Part shown: positions 1 to 10,300 of the stretch, piece by piece
Position numbering within the stretch: the first letter of the stretch is position 1
Layout of the letters: each line of letters begins with the position of its first letter
NCBI GenBank assembly: GCA_032718565.1
Contig: JAVGVS010000054.1
Location: forward strand, 2,045,274 to 2,109,273
Length of the DNA stretch: 64,000 nucleotides
DNA from: Distichodus sexfasciatus
Lineage: Eukaryota > Chordata > Actinopteri > Characiformes > Distichodontidae
Direction of reading: 5' to 3'
Translations under genes and position numbers: made by a program
Notes under the pieces: generated by a model
Databases searched by the model: none
Told to the model about the DNA's origin: nothing
The model's input: only the letters and a program-made list of their open reading frames with translations

Positions 1-91
1 TCAGGGTTGAGCATGGGGACGATCTTAAAAACCACATGATCGCGCAGGACTTTGGCCACTGGGTGCTGACTGACCAGGAAGTCAATAACAC
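1..91 (-). CDS. agbl4: agbl4 internal exon (cytosolic carboxypeptidase 6), cut by window edge
   Basis: Read on the minus strand, this encodes about 30 residues, including VIDFLVSQHP, VVFKIVPML and a final NPD, the conserved NPDG region of M14-family cytosolic carboxypeptidases. The SQHP segment and spacing fit CCP6/AGBL4 better than CCP1, CCP2/3 or CCP5. CCP6 removes glutamates from polyglutamate side chains of tubulin and other proteins. The acceptor is the TAG at 92-94 after a TG-rich tract. The first base pair of the exon completes a glycine codon begun by the last G of the exon at 2831-2920, so the two exons join in phase. The donor of this exon lies outside the window. The family call comes from remembered homologues, not from a search. 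Confidence 0.9.
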   Translation of the reverse strand, partial: MLLTSWSVSTQWPKSCAIMWFLRSSPCSTL

Positions 92-110
92 CTACACACA
101 AACACAAAGA

Positions 111-134
111 ACACACACACACACACACACACAC
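111..134. repeat. (AC)n microsatellite
   Basis: Uninterrupted AC dinucleotide run about 20 bp upstream (in transcript sense) of the agbl4 acceptor at 92; as TG repeats it forms part of the acceptor-side tract on the minus strand. Confidence 0.95.
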
Positions 135-569
135 AGATAGGGATACATTTTAGCTGATAGTCCTGACTTTCAAAGACATGCATGCTACAGGAAATTAAGT
201 TTGAAGAGTCAAAGAAGGACGCCAGTTAAAAGGCAAAAAGGGGGAATTATCCGTCCATCATCCATCCATCTCAAGTCAATACAAATGGAATAAGAGCAGG
301 CGGAGCAGGACTAAAAGCAGGAGAACGATAGAAAGAAAGACAAGGGAGACAGAGAGGACGGGGAAGACGGAAACAGAAGTCGTACTAAGCAGCTTTTCTT
401 TCTTTCTTTTAAAGAGATTACTCCAGTTTATGATAAGAGAGCTTTAAGCAGGCCGACGCTTGGCAAATAAAGGAGGGGTGCCGGGTTGGGGAGGGGTCAA
501 TGGTGGGGGTCGATGGGTGTCTACCCATTTGCCCTGTGCTGAGTGCCAATAATTGACAGGTAAACAAGA

Positions 570-629
570 GGAACAGCGAGGGAGAGAGGGAGAAGGAGAG
601 AGAGGGAGAGAGAGGGATAGAGAGAAAAG

Positions 630-671
<42 letters not shown>

Positions 672-678
672 GAGAGAA
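570..678. repeat. (GA)n-rich polypurine tract
   Basis: Almost pure purine run of AGAG and GGAGAG units. It produces the spurious serine/leucine-rich minus-strand frame at 418-711. Confidence 0.95.
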
Positions 679-776
679 TGACCCCATGCCTCTCCTCTTC
701 TCTATGCCCATTCTGTCCTGCTCATTACCACTAATGGAGGCATAACAAGCTCTCTAATTGAGTCAATGTGGCACGG

Positions 777-812
777 CAGAGAGAGAGAGAGAGTGAGAGA
801 GAGAGAGAGAGA
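777..812. repeat. (GA)n microsatellite
   Basis: Short GA run with one GTGA interruption, close to the larger purine tract. Confidence 0.9.
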
Positions 813-874
813 CATGCCAGCATGCCGTCTAATTACTCGGACTTCCTAGATTTATTCATGCACATCTGTGTGGT

Positions 875-905
875 GGTGTGTGTGTGTGTGTGTGTATGTG
901 TATGT
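875..905. repeat. (GT)n microsatellite
   Basis: GT dinucleotide run with two GTAT interruptions at its right end. Confidence 0.9.
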
Positions 906-1189
906 CTGAAAGTCACATTGAGGTGGCTAGGCAGGTGGCTTGAAAGCGTTCTCGTGACCAAACTACTGTTAACTCCAACAGCCGTCTCCAACATTACCAC
1001 ATCCAACCACTTCCTAATTACCCGCAAAGAAACCGAGCTGAGACCCTTAAAACCTGTCTCTTGTATTTACAAGAACACTGGTTAAGCTTGTATTATTACA
1101 TTTCCTTTTTTGCTGCTGTAACAGATCTAGAAATCCCCGACTTGGTTCATCCCTTATTGAGTAATAACTTTGTTCAAATCCAAAAAAGT

Positions 1190-1330
1190 GTATATTAGGG
1201 GTGTGTTACAGTTCTGAAACCAGTTCTGTGTGGAATCGTTCTTTTGTCAGGCCTTTGTTTTATATACGTATATTAGGGGTATAATGATTTGGTTCATATC
1301 TCGATATGAGCCAATGGTTCTGTTCATACT
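1190..1330. mobile_element. DNA transposon terminus fragments
   Basis: Two copies of ATATTAGGGGTRT, about 80 bp apart, resemble the TAGGGGTGT termini of hAT-type elements seen at 56567 and 59548. No paired end or target duplication was resolved. Confidence 0.35.
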
Positions 1331-1406
1331 TTTTGGGGGTATAAACAGCAGTCAAGTGGAGAGAAATTACAATTACAATACTGCAATATAATTTTGTCCA
1401 TTAAGT

Positions 1407-1840
1407 GCCTGTGTCCACCAAATGTGTTTTTTTTCAGCTGAGAGCGGTCAAAACCTCACTTCCAGAGCGCTTTCTCACCGCTTTCTCTCAGTGCTCGTTG
1501 TTGCTAAGTTACGAAAAGCGCTATCGGGCAGTTCCATGTTCGTTCCTATTTCAACGTGTTTCTTTGAGATTGCTAGTTTAGCCGACAAGATGGAGAGAAA
1601 TTGCATCTTAGCATTAGTGGCCGCGTTTGAAAGAGACTCTCACGTCGAGATGAGATTGGGCGCATGAAATAAACCGTGTAAGTAAACAGCTAGGAGAGTT
1701 TCACCGATTTATATACCCCGCCCCTTCCTCAATTAGAATGGCAAGCCAGAGACAAGTGACACTGACGAGCGCAACGCTATTTTAAAAGTTGAACAGATGT
1801 TAACTTGGAGCGCTCTGAGCGCTGCAGCAAAAAAAAGGCC
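1407..1840 (+). mobile_element. MITE-like element with imperfect inverted ends
   Basis: The left end reads GCCTGTGTCCACCAAATG followed by a T run and CAGCTGAGAGCG. The right end, on the other strand, has the same order: GCCTTTTTTTTGCTG and then CTCAGAGCG. The internal text AAAACCTCACTTCCAGAGC recurs near 19023, and the tip GTGTCCACCAAATGC recurs inverted at 14130-14155, so the element is dispersed. The 81-residue frame inside it is not a recognised protein. Confidence 0.5.
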
Positions 1841-2029
1841 CAAGTAGTTCAATATGAGTATACTATATAAACAACCTATTTTAAAACACAGCAATATAAA
1901 GCATTACAAATAAATTTCAGTAACATTATACTCATTACATATTTCACAAGAGAAAAATTTGCCAACTAAAATAGCTATTTCTTACAGTCTGTATGTCTAC
2001 AATCATTATATTACACCACATTGCCCTCC

Positions 2030-2254
2030 ACTGAACATAGCATGAACTGCAGTAAACTACATTTCAGCATTTTAGAATGCCAAGTCCTACTTCCACAGTT
2101 ATTGTGGTGAAAGTAACTCAAAAGTAATGCAGGAGTCGTGTAACAAATTACAATTCAGGGACAGTAATATTGTAATGTAACCAACTACTTTGGAATAACA
2201 CTAACTAGTAATCCATAATGTATTACATTTTGGAAGTAACTTTCCCATCACTGC
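2030..2254 (-). mobile_element. Terminal fragment of a hAT-type transposon
   Basis: On the minus strand the sequence starts CAGTGATGGGAAAGTTACTT and continues with repeated GTTAC/GTAAT text typical of hAT ends in fish. The opposite terminus was not found, so it is a one-ended fragment. Confidence 0.5.
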
Positions 2255-2597
2255 TAAACACTTTTAGAGACTCTTTCCATGCCTCTTTATTTCTATCTGC
2301 GTCCCACCTCCAGTGAAAATGAATGCTATCGCATGTCTTCCCAAACTTCGATCTGAGATCGGGGACCTTATTATTGCAGTTTTCGGCTTGGTTTCAGAAC
2401 GTTAGGTCTCTTAATGTGAAGTAAGGAAGCGTGTTTTTTCACAGAACAGCAATGTGGTGTGGTGTTATGAGACCAATCCTTTGGACTAAAAGCCTCAGAG
2501 GGTTTAATAAAAGACTATTAAAAGTCAATCTGTCTGAAATCCCCCCAAAATCTCCTCAACCTATCCTACATACACCCCTTGGCTTTCATCTCTCTCT

Positions 2598-2628
2598 CAC
2601 ACACACACACACTCACACACACACACAG
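2598..2628. repeat. (CA)n microsatellite
   Basis: CA run with one CTCA interruption. Confidence 0.9.
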
Positions 2629-2746
2629 CCCCTTAGACTTTTGCTATCGATCCGGCCCAGTGGTGACCCCGAGGAGACAGAGAGACACAGATTAACCAGC
2701 ACGGCCTGATAGAGGGAAACGATACTGACTATAGCCAGATACTGCT

Positions 2747-2799
2747 CTGTGTGTATGTGTGTGTGTGTGTGTGTGTGTATGTGTGTGTGTGTGTGTGTG
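2747..2799. repeat. (GT)n microsatellite in the agbl4 intron
   Basis: GT run with two GTAT interruptions, about 30 bp downstream of the agbl4 donor in transcript sense. Confidence 0.95.
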
Positions 2800-2830
2800 A
2801 GAGTGGAGGTCGTGTGTGTGAAGGTCTTAC

Positions 2831-2920
2831 CCTGACAGATGAAGGAAGCAGGTGATTCTCCAGGGTGAACACGTGCTGTAAGGAAAACCACACGCTTCTC
2901 TCTCTCCGGGCTCAGGTGGC
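2831..2920 (-). CDS. agbl4: agbl4 exon with the HPGE zinc-binding motif
   Basis: Read on the minus strand, this 90-nt exon encodes HLSPEREKRVVFLTARVH followed by PGESPASFICQ. The RVHPGE core supplies the histidine and glutamate zinc ligands of M14 metallocarboxypeptidases, and SFxCQG followed by IDFLVSQHP in the next exon is the CCP6/AGBL4 pattern. The acceptor is TTACAG at 2921-2926, after a TG-rich tract. The donor is GTAAGA at 2825-2830, and the exon ends in one base (G) of a split glycine codon. Its start takes two bases of a codon, so the missing upstream exon should end in phase 1. I found no sequence matching that exon (the tyrosine-rich region before it) elsewhere in the window. Confidence 0.92.
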
Positions 2921-2939
2921 CTGTAACAAATGTGTTCAC

Positions 2940-3600
2940 ACACAAACACACGCACACACACACAAACACACTCTTTTACTCTGATCTCTAAAACTTGTCA
3001 TGTAACGACTTCTCCAAATCTAGACCCTACACCTTTGTTTAAGGAAGCCAACAAGCACTTCAGTATATATTGAAATTTTGAATCTTTTTTAGATGCTATT
3101 GTTCTGAGCTCTACAAAGTATTTTTTAAACATATCACATATTTATTCCCCTCAACTATGTGTAATTGCATAATATATACACATCGATATGTGACATCACA
3201 TGCTGATTTAACACAATAATTTCCATTTAAATCAAATCAGGAAAATTGACAGAAATATCGTTTGATGTTTTTATCGCTGAGCTCAAGCAGATATTTAAAT
3301 GACAAATAAGCATTTCTTTGAATAGAAACAGATATAAAATGCTGACTATAAAGCAGTTATGCTCAATATAAAGTCAAGTTACAATGTGTATAATGTCTGA
3401 TCAAAGTTAGTGAAGATAGTATTGTTGATCATTGATATGATGTATCAGTGTAGTGTGATGCACTGATACACCCTTAATGTCAAATCTGTGTGTGTTCAGG
3501 TTTGTAGGTATTTTAGTTAAGACAGGAAAACTGGAAATTTGTCATGTTTTTAGGACGTAGCCAGTAATATTGTGGCCAAAGACACTCCAGTTTTTAAGTG
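2940..3600. other. Unique AT-rich intronic sequence
   Basis: Apart from a short CA-like tract at 2937-2970, I see no repeat family, open frame or exon. The block between 3040 and 3480 is AT-rich and unremarkable. Confidence 0.5.
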
Positions 3601-3606
3601 AACAGG

Positions 3607-3660
3607 GGTGTGTTTCCCAAAAGCATAGTATTGCTAACTATGTTAGCAACACTATGCTAG
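3607..3660. mobile_element. MITE end adjoining the 22-bp array
   Basis: GTGTTTCCCAAAAGCATAGT followed by a TTGCTAACTATGTTAGCAA palindrome matches the ends of MITE copies near 23560 and, inverted, near 30290. It is the likely founder of the adjoining minisatellite. Confidence 0.6.
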
Positions 3661-5118
3661 TTGCTAATGTACTCTATGTTAGTTGCCAATATACACTATG
3701 TTAAGTGCTAATATACACTATGTTAGTTGCTAATGTACACTATGTTAAGTGCTAATATACACTATGCTAGTTGCTAATGTACTCTATGTTAGTTGCTAAT
3801 GTACACTATGTTAGTTGCTAATGTGCACTATGTTTGTTGCTAATGTGCACTATATTTGTTGCTAATGTACACTATGCTAGTTGCTAATGTACTCTATGTT
3901 AGTTGCTAATATACACTAAGTTGCTAATGTACACTATGTTAGTTGCTAATGTACACTATGTTAGTTGCTAATATACACTATGTTAGTTGCTAATGTACAC
4001 TATGTTTGTTGCTAATGTGCACTATGTTAATTGCTAATGTACACTATGTTAGTTGCTAATGTACACTATGTTAGTTGCTAATATACACAATGTTAGTTGC
4101 TAATGGACACTATGTTAGTCGCTAATATACACTATGTTAGTTGCTAATGTACACTATGTTAGTTGCTAATGTACACTATGTTAATTGCTAATGTACACTT
4201 TCTAATGTACACTATGTTAGTTGCCAATATACACTATGTTAGTTGCTAATGTACACTATGTTAGTTGCTAATGTGCACTATGTTAATTGCTAATATACAC
4301 TGTCTAATGTACACTATGTTAGTTGCTAATATACACTATGTTAGTTGCTAATGTACACTATGTTTGTTGCTAATGTGCACTATGTTAATTGCTAATATAC
4401 ACTGTCTAATGTACACTATGTTAGTTGCTAATGTACACTATGTTAGTTGCTAATGTACACTACACTATATTGGTGCTAATGTACACTATATTTAGTTGCT
4501 AATGTACACTATATTGAATTGCTAAATATATATATATATTTAATTGCTAATGTACACTTTCTAATGTACACTATGTTAGTTGCTAATGTACACTATGTTA
4601 GTTGCTAATGTACACTATGTTAGTTGCTAATGTACACTATGTTAATTGCTAATGTACACTTTCTAATGTACACTATGTTAGTTGCCAATATACACTATAT
4701 TTAAATTCTTTAATGTGTACATATATTAAGTTACTAATGTGCACTATGTTAATTTATACATGCTTGCTATCTAATGTACACTATATTTAGTTGCTAATAT
4801 ACACTATATTAATTGTAATATACACTATGTTTATTTGCTTTAATATTTTCTGTTGTGCTAATATACACTACAATATTGCACTATAATTTAATTTAACTGT
4901 GTATACTATATTAGTTGCTTTTAATGTACACATATTAATTGCTAAATGTACACTATGTTAATTTATATGTACACTTTTAAAATGTGCACTATGTTGAATT
5001 TGCTAATGTACACTATTGGTTATACAATACTTTTTATGTTAATTCTTTAATGTACCTGTATTTTGTTTAACATGCTTTTCTAATATATATTTAATTGCTA
5101 ATGTATGCTATGTGTGTA
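3645..5118. repeat. 22-bp minisatellite, about 1.5 kb
   Basis: A tandem array with a 22-bp period built on GTTGCTAATGTACACTATG. The left two-thirds is regular with point variants (GTAC/ATAC, TTAG/TTTG/TTAA) and several shortened units reading TTTCTAATG. From about 4700 the units decay, with added T and A runs and lost spacing. The array starts directly after a segment reading TTTCCCAAAAGCATAGTA and an inverted TTGCTAAC/GTTAGCAA pair. Both of these belong to a dispersed MITE also seen near 23560-24040 and 30205-30300. Confidence 0.95.
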
Positions 5119-5735
5119 ACTATGCATTTGAAGCATACCCCAGATTAGTTTTAATTTATTGGCATTCAATGTTGAATTAAATTGTGGCTTCTTAGTACTG
5201 AATTAAAGACTCAATGGAGGCACCTTACAAAGATAGTACGAATAGTGTGTGTGTGTCTGTGTGCATGTGCACGTCAGAATGCATGTCCCCCGAGGCAGGA
5301 GATAACTGTGTGTTACAGTCCTGCAGCCCAGCGTCAATGTGACCGGATCGGGCTGATGAGGAAATGTCATTCTTAATGGAGACCTTAAACAACAGGAAGA
5401 CAAAAGACAAAATCCTCCACGTCACTGCAGATCCCGGCAGCTAATGGAGGAGCGGATCTGCTCAGGCCCTCACTGACATATGAGCAGAACCACACACCAT
5501 CCGAACACAGCACCATAATCAACTCACGACTGATACCAAAAACTCAATAAGGCTTTTATTTAATTACATATATATATATATATATATATATATACACTGT
5601 ATATTCTGTGACATGCACATATCATTTCCAGCCAGAAGAAACCTATTGGTAAAATAACTTCAATGATAAGGGTTCATAAAAAAAAAACTTTAATAGTTGA
5701 GCTCATACTGTATAATGTACAAGCCTTGCAGGTAG
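5119..5735. other. Unique intronic block with conserved-looking core
   Basis: The part at 5270-5470 is balanced in composition, free of repeats and contains ordered motifs such as TAATGGAG twice. It looks like slowly evolving noncoding DNA, but that is a visual impression only. An (AT)n run follows at 5568-5594. No convincing frame is present. Confidence 0.3.
5568..5594. repeat. (AT)n microsatellite
   Basis: Pure TA run. Confidence 0.95.
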
Positions 5736-5737
5736 AC

Positions 5738-6075
5738 TATATGATGGGCGTAACAATAAAACTATCGAAACAAAATGAAAGTGAGTGATTATTTGTCATT
5801 GTGAGCATATAACAGCACAGCACACAGTGCACCACAATGAAATGTGACCTCTGCATTTGACCCATCTGTTAAGGAGCAGTGGGCAGCTAACATGAGGAGT
5901 ACCTTGCTCGCAGGCGCTCGAGTGGTAACTTTTACCAGTCTGAAGTTCGAACAGCGACCTTCTGATCCTTAGGGTGACAGTTCAACCGTTATGCCACCAA
6001 CTGCCCAAAATAGTCGTTTATCAATCATAATCAGACTGTGATATTGATTTGAGGTGATATTGCCCAGTCCTAGTG
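5738..6075. mobile_element. MITE interrupted by a SINE
   Basis: The left part (GGGCGTAACAATAAAACTAT) and the right part (GATATTGATTTGAGGTGATA, ending TTGCCCAGTCCTAG) match the internal and terminal text of the small MITE at 62728-62835. Between them sits a complete-looking tRNA SINE, so the MITE was there first. Confidence 0.5.
5769..6008 (-). mobile_element. tRNA-derived SINE, family A
   Basis: On the minus strand it begins GGGCAGTTGGTGGCATAACG (A-box region) with a degenerate GTTCGAAC-type B box, then the family body GCAGAGGTCACATTTC and a tail with GACAAATAATCACTCAC. A short AAAAT direct repeat flanks it (5765-5769 and 6007-6011, approximate). Family A recurs about ten times in the window. 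Confidence 0.85.
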
Positions 6076-6555
6076 TCGTCTTTGTTTGAAATGACAGAGG
6101 ACTGGCTGGAAGAAAGAAGGAACTTCAATAAAACAGGCGGAGAATGAAGAGGAGAGAGAGAGAAGGCTTTACGTGCCGTCAAATCAGGGCAGGAAGCCAT
6201 GGCCTGATAAATTCCCATAACTCCTTTTTACGGACGCGACAATATCCAAACCGAATCTCTACTTCTGATATTTTGTCCCTGCCTTCCGTGTCCTGATACG
6301 TCTTTACATGCCTGCTCTTATGGGCAATTTTGATAGGTAATAGAGGTTGTCTGTTTTTGGTAATGAGGCCAGCAGCTGGGCGTGGAAATCATTTCAGATA
6401 ATAAAACGAGACAGACAGGAGGCATACGTTTTACATATATATATATTTAGAAGCAATTTAAGAACTTTAAAACATGTTAATAAAAATGTTTTAGGCATTA
6501 ATAGTTAGTTTTAAATAGTATTCAAAAATACTGAAATCACAAAAAATGTAAAAAC
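6076..6555. other. Unique intronic sequence
   Basis: No repeat family or coding exon recognised. The minus-strand 65-residue frame at 6021-6218 overlaps the MITE end and is not protein-like. Confidence 0.4.
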
Positions 6556-6559
6556 GCCT

Positions 6560-6690
6560 TTTTAAACTTAAAAAAGATTCTAATCATAATTCCCTTTGTA
6601 AAATTCTAAAAAATCTTGCATTATTCTCTCCACTGAAATAAACTGCTTTCTTTCTTAAAATTCTCAAAAATCTCTTTTAGTTTTCCTACT
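6560..6690. repeat. Short copy of the 57-bp degenerate repeat
   Basis: About two units of TTAAAATTCTCAAAAATCT and TTGCATTATTCTCTCCACTG match the larger array at 8320-9035, 1.6 kb away. Confidence 0.7.
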
Positions 6691-6810
6691 TAAAACATAG
6701 CTTAATCAAAAACAAACAGCAATATTATTTTTCATTGCCAAAAATGGTAAGAGGTCCGTCCCAAACTGCGGGTGGAAGAGCGCAAATTTGTCTCCAGGAA
6801 TAAGTCTCAT

Positions 6811-6836
6811 CACACACACACACACACACACACACA
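6811..6836. repeat. (CA)n microsatellite
   Basis: Pure CA run. Confidence 0.95.
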
Positions 6837-6899
6837 GAAACAAGAGAAATATAAAAGATAAAGCATATAATGGTACCATATGCGGAACGTCCAACGCAT

Positions 6900-8320
6900 G
6901 AACCAGAAAACAGTGTTAGATACTTCTGCTTTTTGCTTCGATATGCGTCTCATGAATAACAGTGGTTTCCCTGGTCTGTCTGAGGTAATAATATCAAACC
7001 AAAAGATACATTTTTTAAAAAGTTAATATATATCTTAAGTGAATAATAGTATTTATGTCTCTGTTTTGTTTTATTTTATTTATTATTTTTTTGTTTCAAA
7101 ATCATAATCATGTTAAGAATCTGAAATACAGTAATCCTGTCTTTGTTCATCACATTCATCAAAAAAAGCCAATGAACTAAAGCTCAATAACACTAGCCTC
7201 TGGCATTACGATTAGTTAGCATTAGCGAGCTAACTTGAGGCATATAACCCAAAACCTTTGTCCAGTCTGCAGTCAGGTGTTATTGACCACTTGCAGATCC
7301 GGTGGACATCAGAGGCAGAGGTGCAGGGAAGCTACTGCAAACATCTGCTGTAAAAAGCTATTTGTTGTAAATTTGTGTAAGAAGTAACCTGATAGAAGTT
7401 TTCCTTTGCTTTCCACGAATAGTGACGTCATGCCGGAAGAGAAGTCACCTCTTTAACGAACATGGAACTAACGTTGCGCATAAGACCCATTAATATTTTG
7501 TCAGTGTATTTTCAGGGGATTTACACATCTTCTTCAGTATGTGTGTGTGTGGACAGATTACCCAAATGCTCCATAAGAACTTAGATTTGTCATTTTTCTT
7601 GATTTGGGGGACATTTTGAGTAATTTAGCAATAGTAGTTAAAATAATAGTAGTAATCTGTAGGTGTAGAGTCTGAAATATGTTCCTAAAATAGGTTTGCC
7701 CTCACCACGCTTTTAACACACACACACACACACACACAAGAAGCTGCAGAATGGGTTTATCGCATCTGCAGATATGCTAAACTCTGGCCCAACTCTTTGT
7801 CTCCTATTCACTACAGATGATTACATTCAGAGCAGAAATAATATTTCAGAATGAAAAGTGCACGTCTGCACATCACACACACACACCAAGCATGGCTAAC
7901 AAAGAGACAAACTGTGTGTCTGCCTCAAAATCAGCAGCAGAATGAATAAGTGACAGCGAACCACGCATCTACACACAAACACACACATGCACAAACCTTG
8001 TGCTGACTCTGCTTTAGCTCCACACCGCGTAAGCAACAACACAATGATTGCAAGAAGAAGGAAGGAAGGGGCAATTCCGCCCGTTCACCTTGCAGTCATG
8101 ACCTGACCCGTGGCCTGAAACATTAAACTCCCCCATATGCATTATTCAACACGCTCGCTGAATAATGAACACATACATCAGCAGCTTAGAAAACATGTGT
8201 GTTCTAACGCATTATGCCAAGGAGGTGCTTCAGACCCCTGAGGGACAGAACCAGGAGGTCTGCAGGAGACGGAGGGGGTTTTGGGGGGCTCTGATCTGAG
8301 AAGAGTGAGGAACTAATTCC
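6900..8320. other. Mostly unique intronic sequence with CA runs
   Basis: Holds a (CA)n run at 7716-7738, short CA tracts at 7874-7886 and 7973-7992, and balanced unique sequence at 7190-7500 and 7740-8290. No exon, RNA gene or transposon terminus was recognised. Confidence 0.5.
7716..7738. repeat. (CA)n microsatellite
   Basis: Pure CA run. Confidence 0.95.
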
Positions 8321-9035
8321 TAAAGGGAGAAAATCTCTTCACCAATGTTAACTGGCGCGCCTCTTATAACTGTCAAAAATGTGACAGCATTATTAACTGT
8401 TGTTCTTCCACAAATTTGTAAAAATCTTGCAACATTCCCATCACTGATATTAACTGAATTTCGTAAAACTAAAAAAATGCAAAATCCCCATTGTAAAATT
8501 CTCAACAATTTTGCAGTATACTCTCCACTGATGTTAACTGACATCCTTCAAAACCTTCATAAAATTGTGTACAATTTTTTTTGTACAATTCTAAAAAGTC
8601 TGGCTGAATTCCTTCTGCTGATAATAACTGGCGTCCTGCTTACAATTCTCAAACAATCGTGCAAAATTCCCTTCGTAAATTACTCAAACATTTTGCATTA
8701 TTCTTTTCATTGATATTAACTGGATTTGTTCTTAAAATTCTTAAAAATCTTGCTTAATTCCCTAATCTGATATAAACTGACATCCTTCTTTTAATTCTCA
8801 AAAATATTGCAATTCCTTCCTTTTAATTCTGAAAACCTTGCAAAATTCCATTTATTGATACTAAATGGTTACTTTTGTAAAGTTCTTTTAGAAATCTCAA
8901 AATTCTTGCCAAATTTCCTTTACTGATATTAACTGGCATTCTTCTTACAATTCTCAAAAAATTGAGCTCCCTTCATAAATTTCTCCAAAATATTGCAACA
9001 TTCCTTCCACTGTTATTAACTGAATTCTGGCACAC
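8320..9035. repeat. Degenerate minisatellite, about 57-bp unit
   Basis: Roughly a dozen diverged units share the order TTACAATTCTCAAAAAT, TTGCAAAATTCCCTTC and CTGATATTAACTGGCAT. Units differ by substitutions and small indels, so the array is old. The 122-residue plus-strand frame at 8345-8713 and the 74-residue minus-strand frame are products of the repeat. Confidence 0.85.
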
Positions 9036-9432
9036 TCCTGATGGCTGTATATTTAGCTTTAAAACCGTAACCTTGACTTACCAAAAGGTCCATGGTCAGC
9101 CAACTGCCATTGATCAAACCATGTGCAAAATATTGCCCCGTTTTGAACCCTCACTTCTTGAAGAGGACATGCATCAAGCCTCCTCTCAGTCCTGACACCT
9201 CGATGGTGAAATGAATTCCCTTTGGCTGAGTAGGTCATGTCACCCTAAAAGACAATCTGCAAGGACCACCACTGGACCTGACTGCCCTTACACTCACTAA
9301 TTACTAACTTCCGATTAAAATGAGGAAATGTGTGTTGTCTTAAATTAATACATAGACATACATCTTCCACTCCTCTGGTGCTGTTGAAGTTGGGATTTCC
9401 ACAGACACTGCGACCACATTACGCACCACTAG
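9036..9432. other. Unique intronic sequence
   Basis: No repeat family or exon recognised between the two minisatellites. Confidence 0.4.
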
Positions 9433-10300
9433 AGTTGAGACAAGACCACCCTAAACCAAGATGAGACCGAGACCACAGTGTGGCGAGACCAAGACAAGAC
9501 CAAGACTCTGAAGGGTCAAGACCGAGATGAGAATGAGACTACGGCATGGCAAGACAGGGGACAAGGGCAAGACCAAAATGAGACCAAGAGACCAAGACTA
9601 TGAAGGGGTCAAAACCGAGAGATAGAGACGTGACACAGAGGGGCATGGCGAGACCGGGGCAGACCGACACTCTAGAGAATCGAGACAGAGCGTGAAACCC
9701 GAGACCAGGCAAAACGACCTGGGGCCAGACTTTGAAGGGTGAAACAGAGGTGAGATTGAGACCGAGGCGGCATGAGACAGAGACCAAGACTATGAAGGGT
9801 CAAGACCGAGATGAGACTGAGACCAGGGCATGGCATGCCCGAGACAAGACCAACACTCTGAAGGGTCGAAACAGGCGAGATTAGAGACCAGGCGCATGAG
9901 ACAGGAGCCGGAACTCTGAAGGGTCAAACAGAGGTGGGAATTGAGACCAGGCGGCATGAGACAAGACCAAGACTCTGAAGGGTCAAGACTGAGATGAGAC
10001 CGAGACCAGGGCATGGCGAGACTGACACAAGACCAAGACTCTGAAGGGTCAAGACTGAGATGAGACCGAGACAGAGCATGGGCGAGACTGACACAAGACC
10101 AAGACTCTGAGGTCAAGACAGAGATGAGACCAAAGAGACCAGGGCATGGCAAGACTGACACAAGACCAAGACTCTGAAGGTCAAGCTGAATAAGAGACCG
10201 AGACAGGGCATGGCCAAGGACTGACACAAGACAAGACTCTGAAGGAGTCAAGACTAGAGATGAGACAGAGACTGACATGGCAGACTGACATGGTGGGCTA
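9433..10300. repeat. Purine-rich minisatellite, about 60-bp unit
   Basis: About fourteen units containing ACCAAGACTCTGAAGGGTCA, then GAGATGAGACCGAGACC, then GGCATGGCGAGAC. The right half (9960-10290) is the most regular. Because C and G dominate on opposite strands the array is strand-asymmetric, and it leaves a 172-residue minus-strand frame of repeated SLDPSESWSC units that I regard as repeat translation, not a gene. Confidence 0.9.

Larger units (their letters stand above)
92..2830 (-). other. agbl4: agbl4 intron between the two catalytic exons
   Basis: This 2.7 kb intron has a GTAAGA donor at 2825-2830 and an AG acceptor at 92-93. It holds microsatellites, purine-rich tracts, a MITE-like element near 1.4-1.84 kb and one terminus of a hAT element near 2.03-2.25 kb. 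The stretch at 420-780 (outside the GA tract) and 2260-2450 is unique sequence without a recognised element. No exon is apparent in it. Confidence 0.8.

Noticed and set aside
3645..5118. CRISPR-like array
   Set aside because: Units are contiguous with no unique spacers, and the host is a vertebrate; it is a minisatellite.
8345..8713. 122-residue plus-strand frame
   Set aside because: Translation of the degenerate 57-bp repeat; not protein-like.
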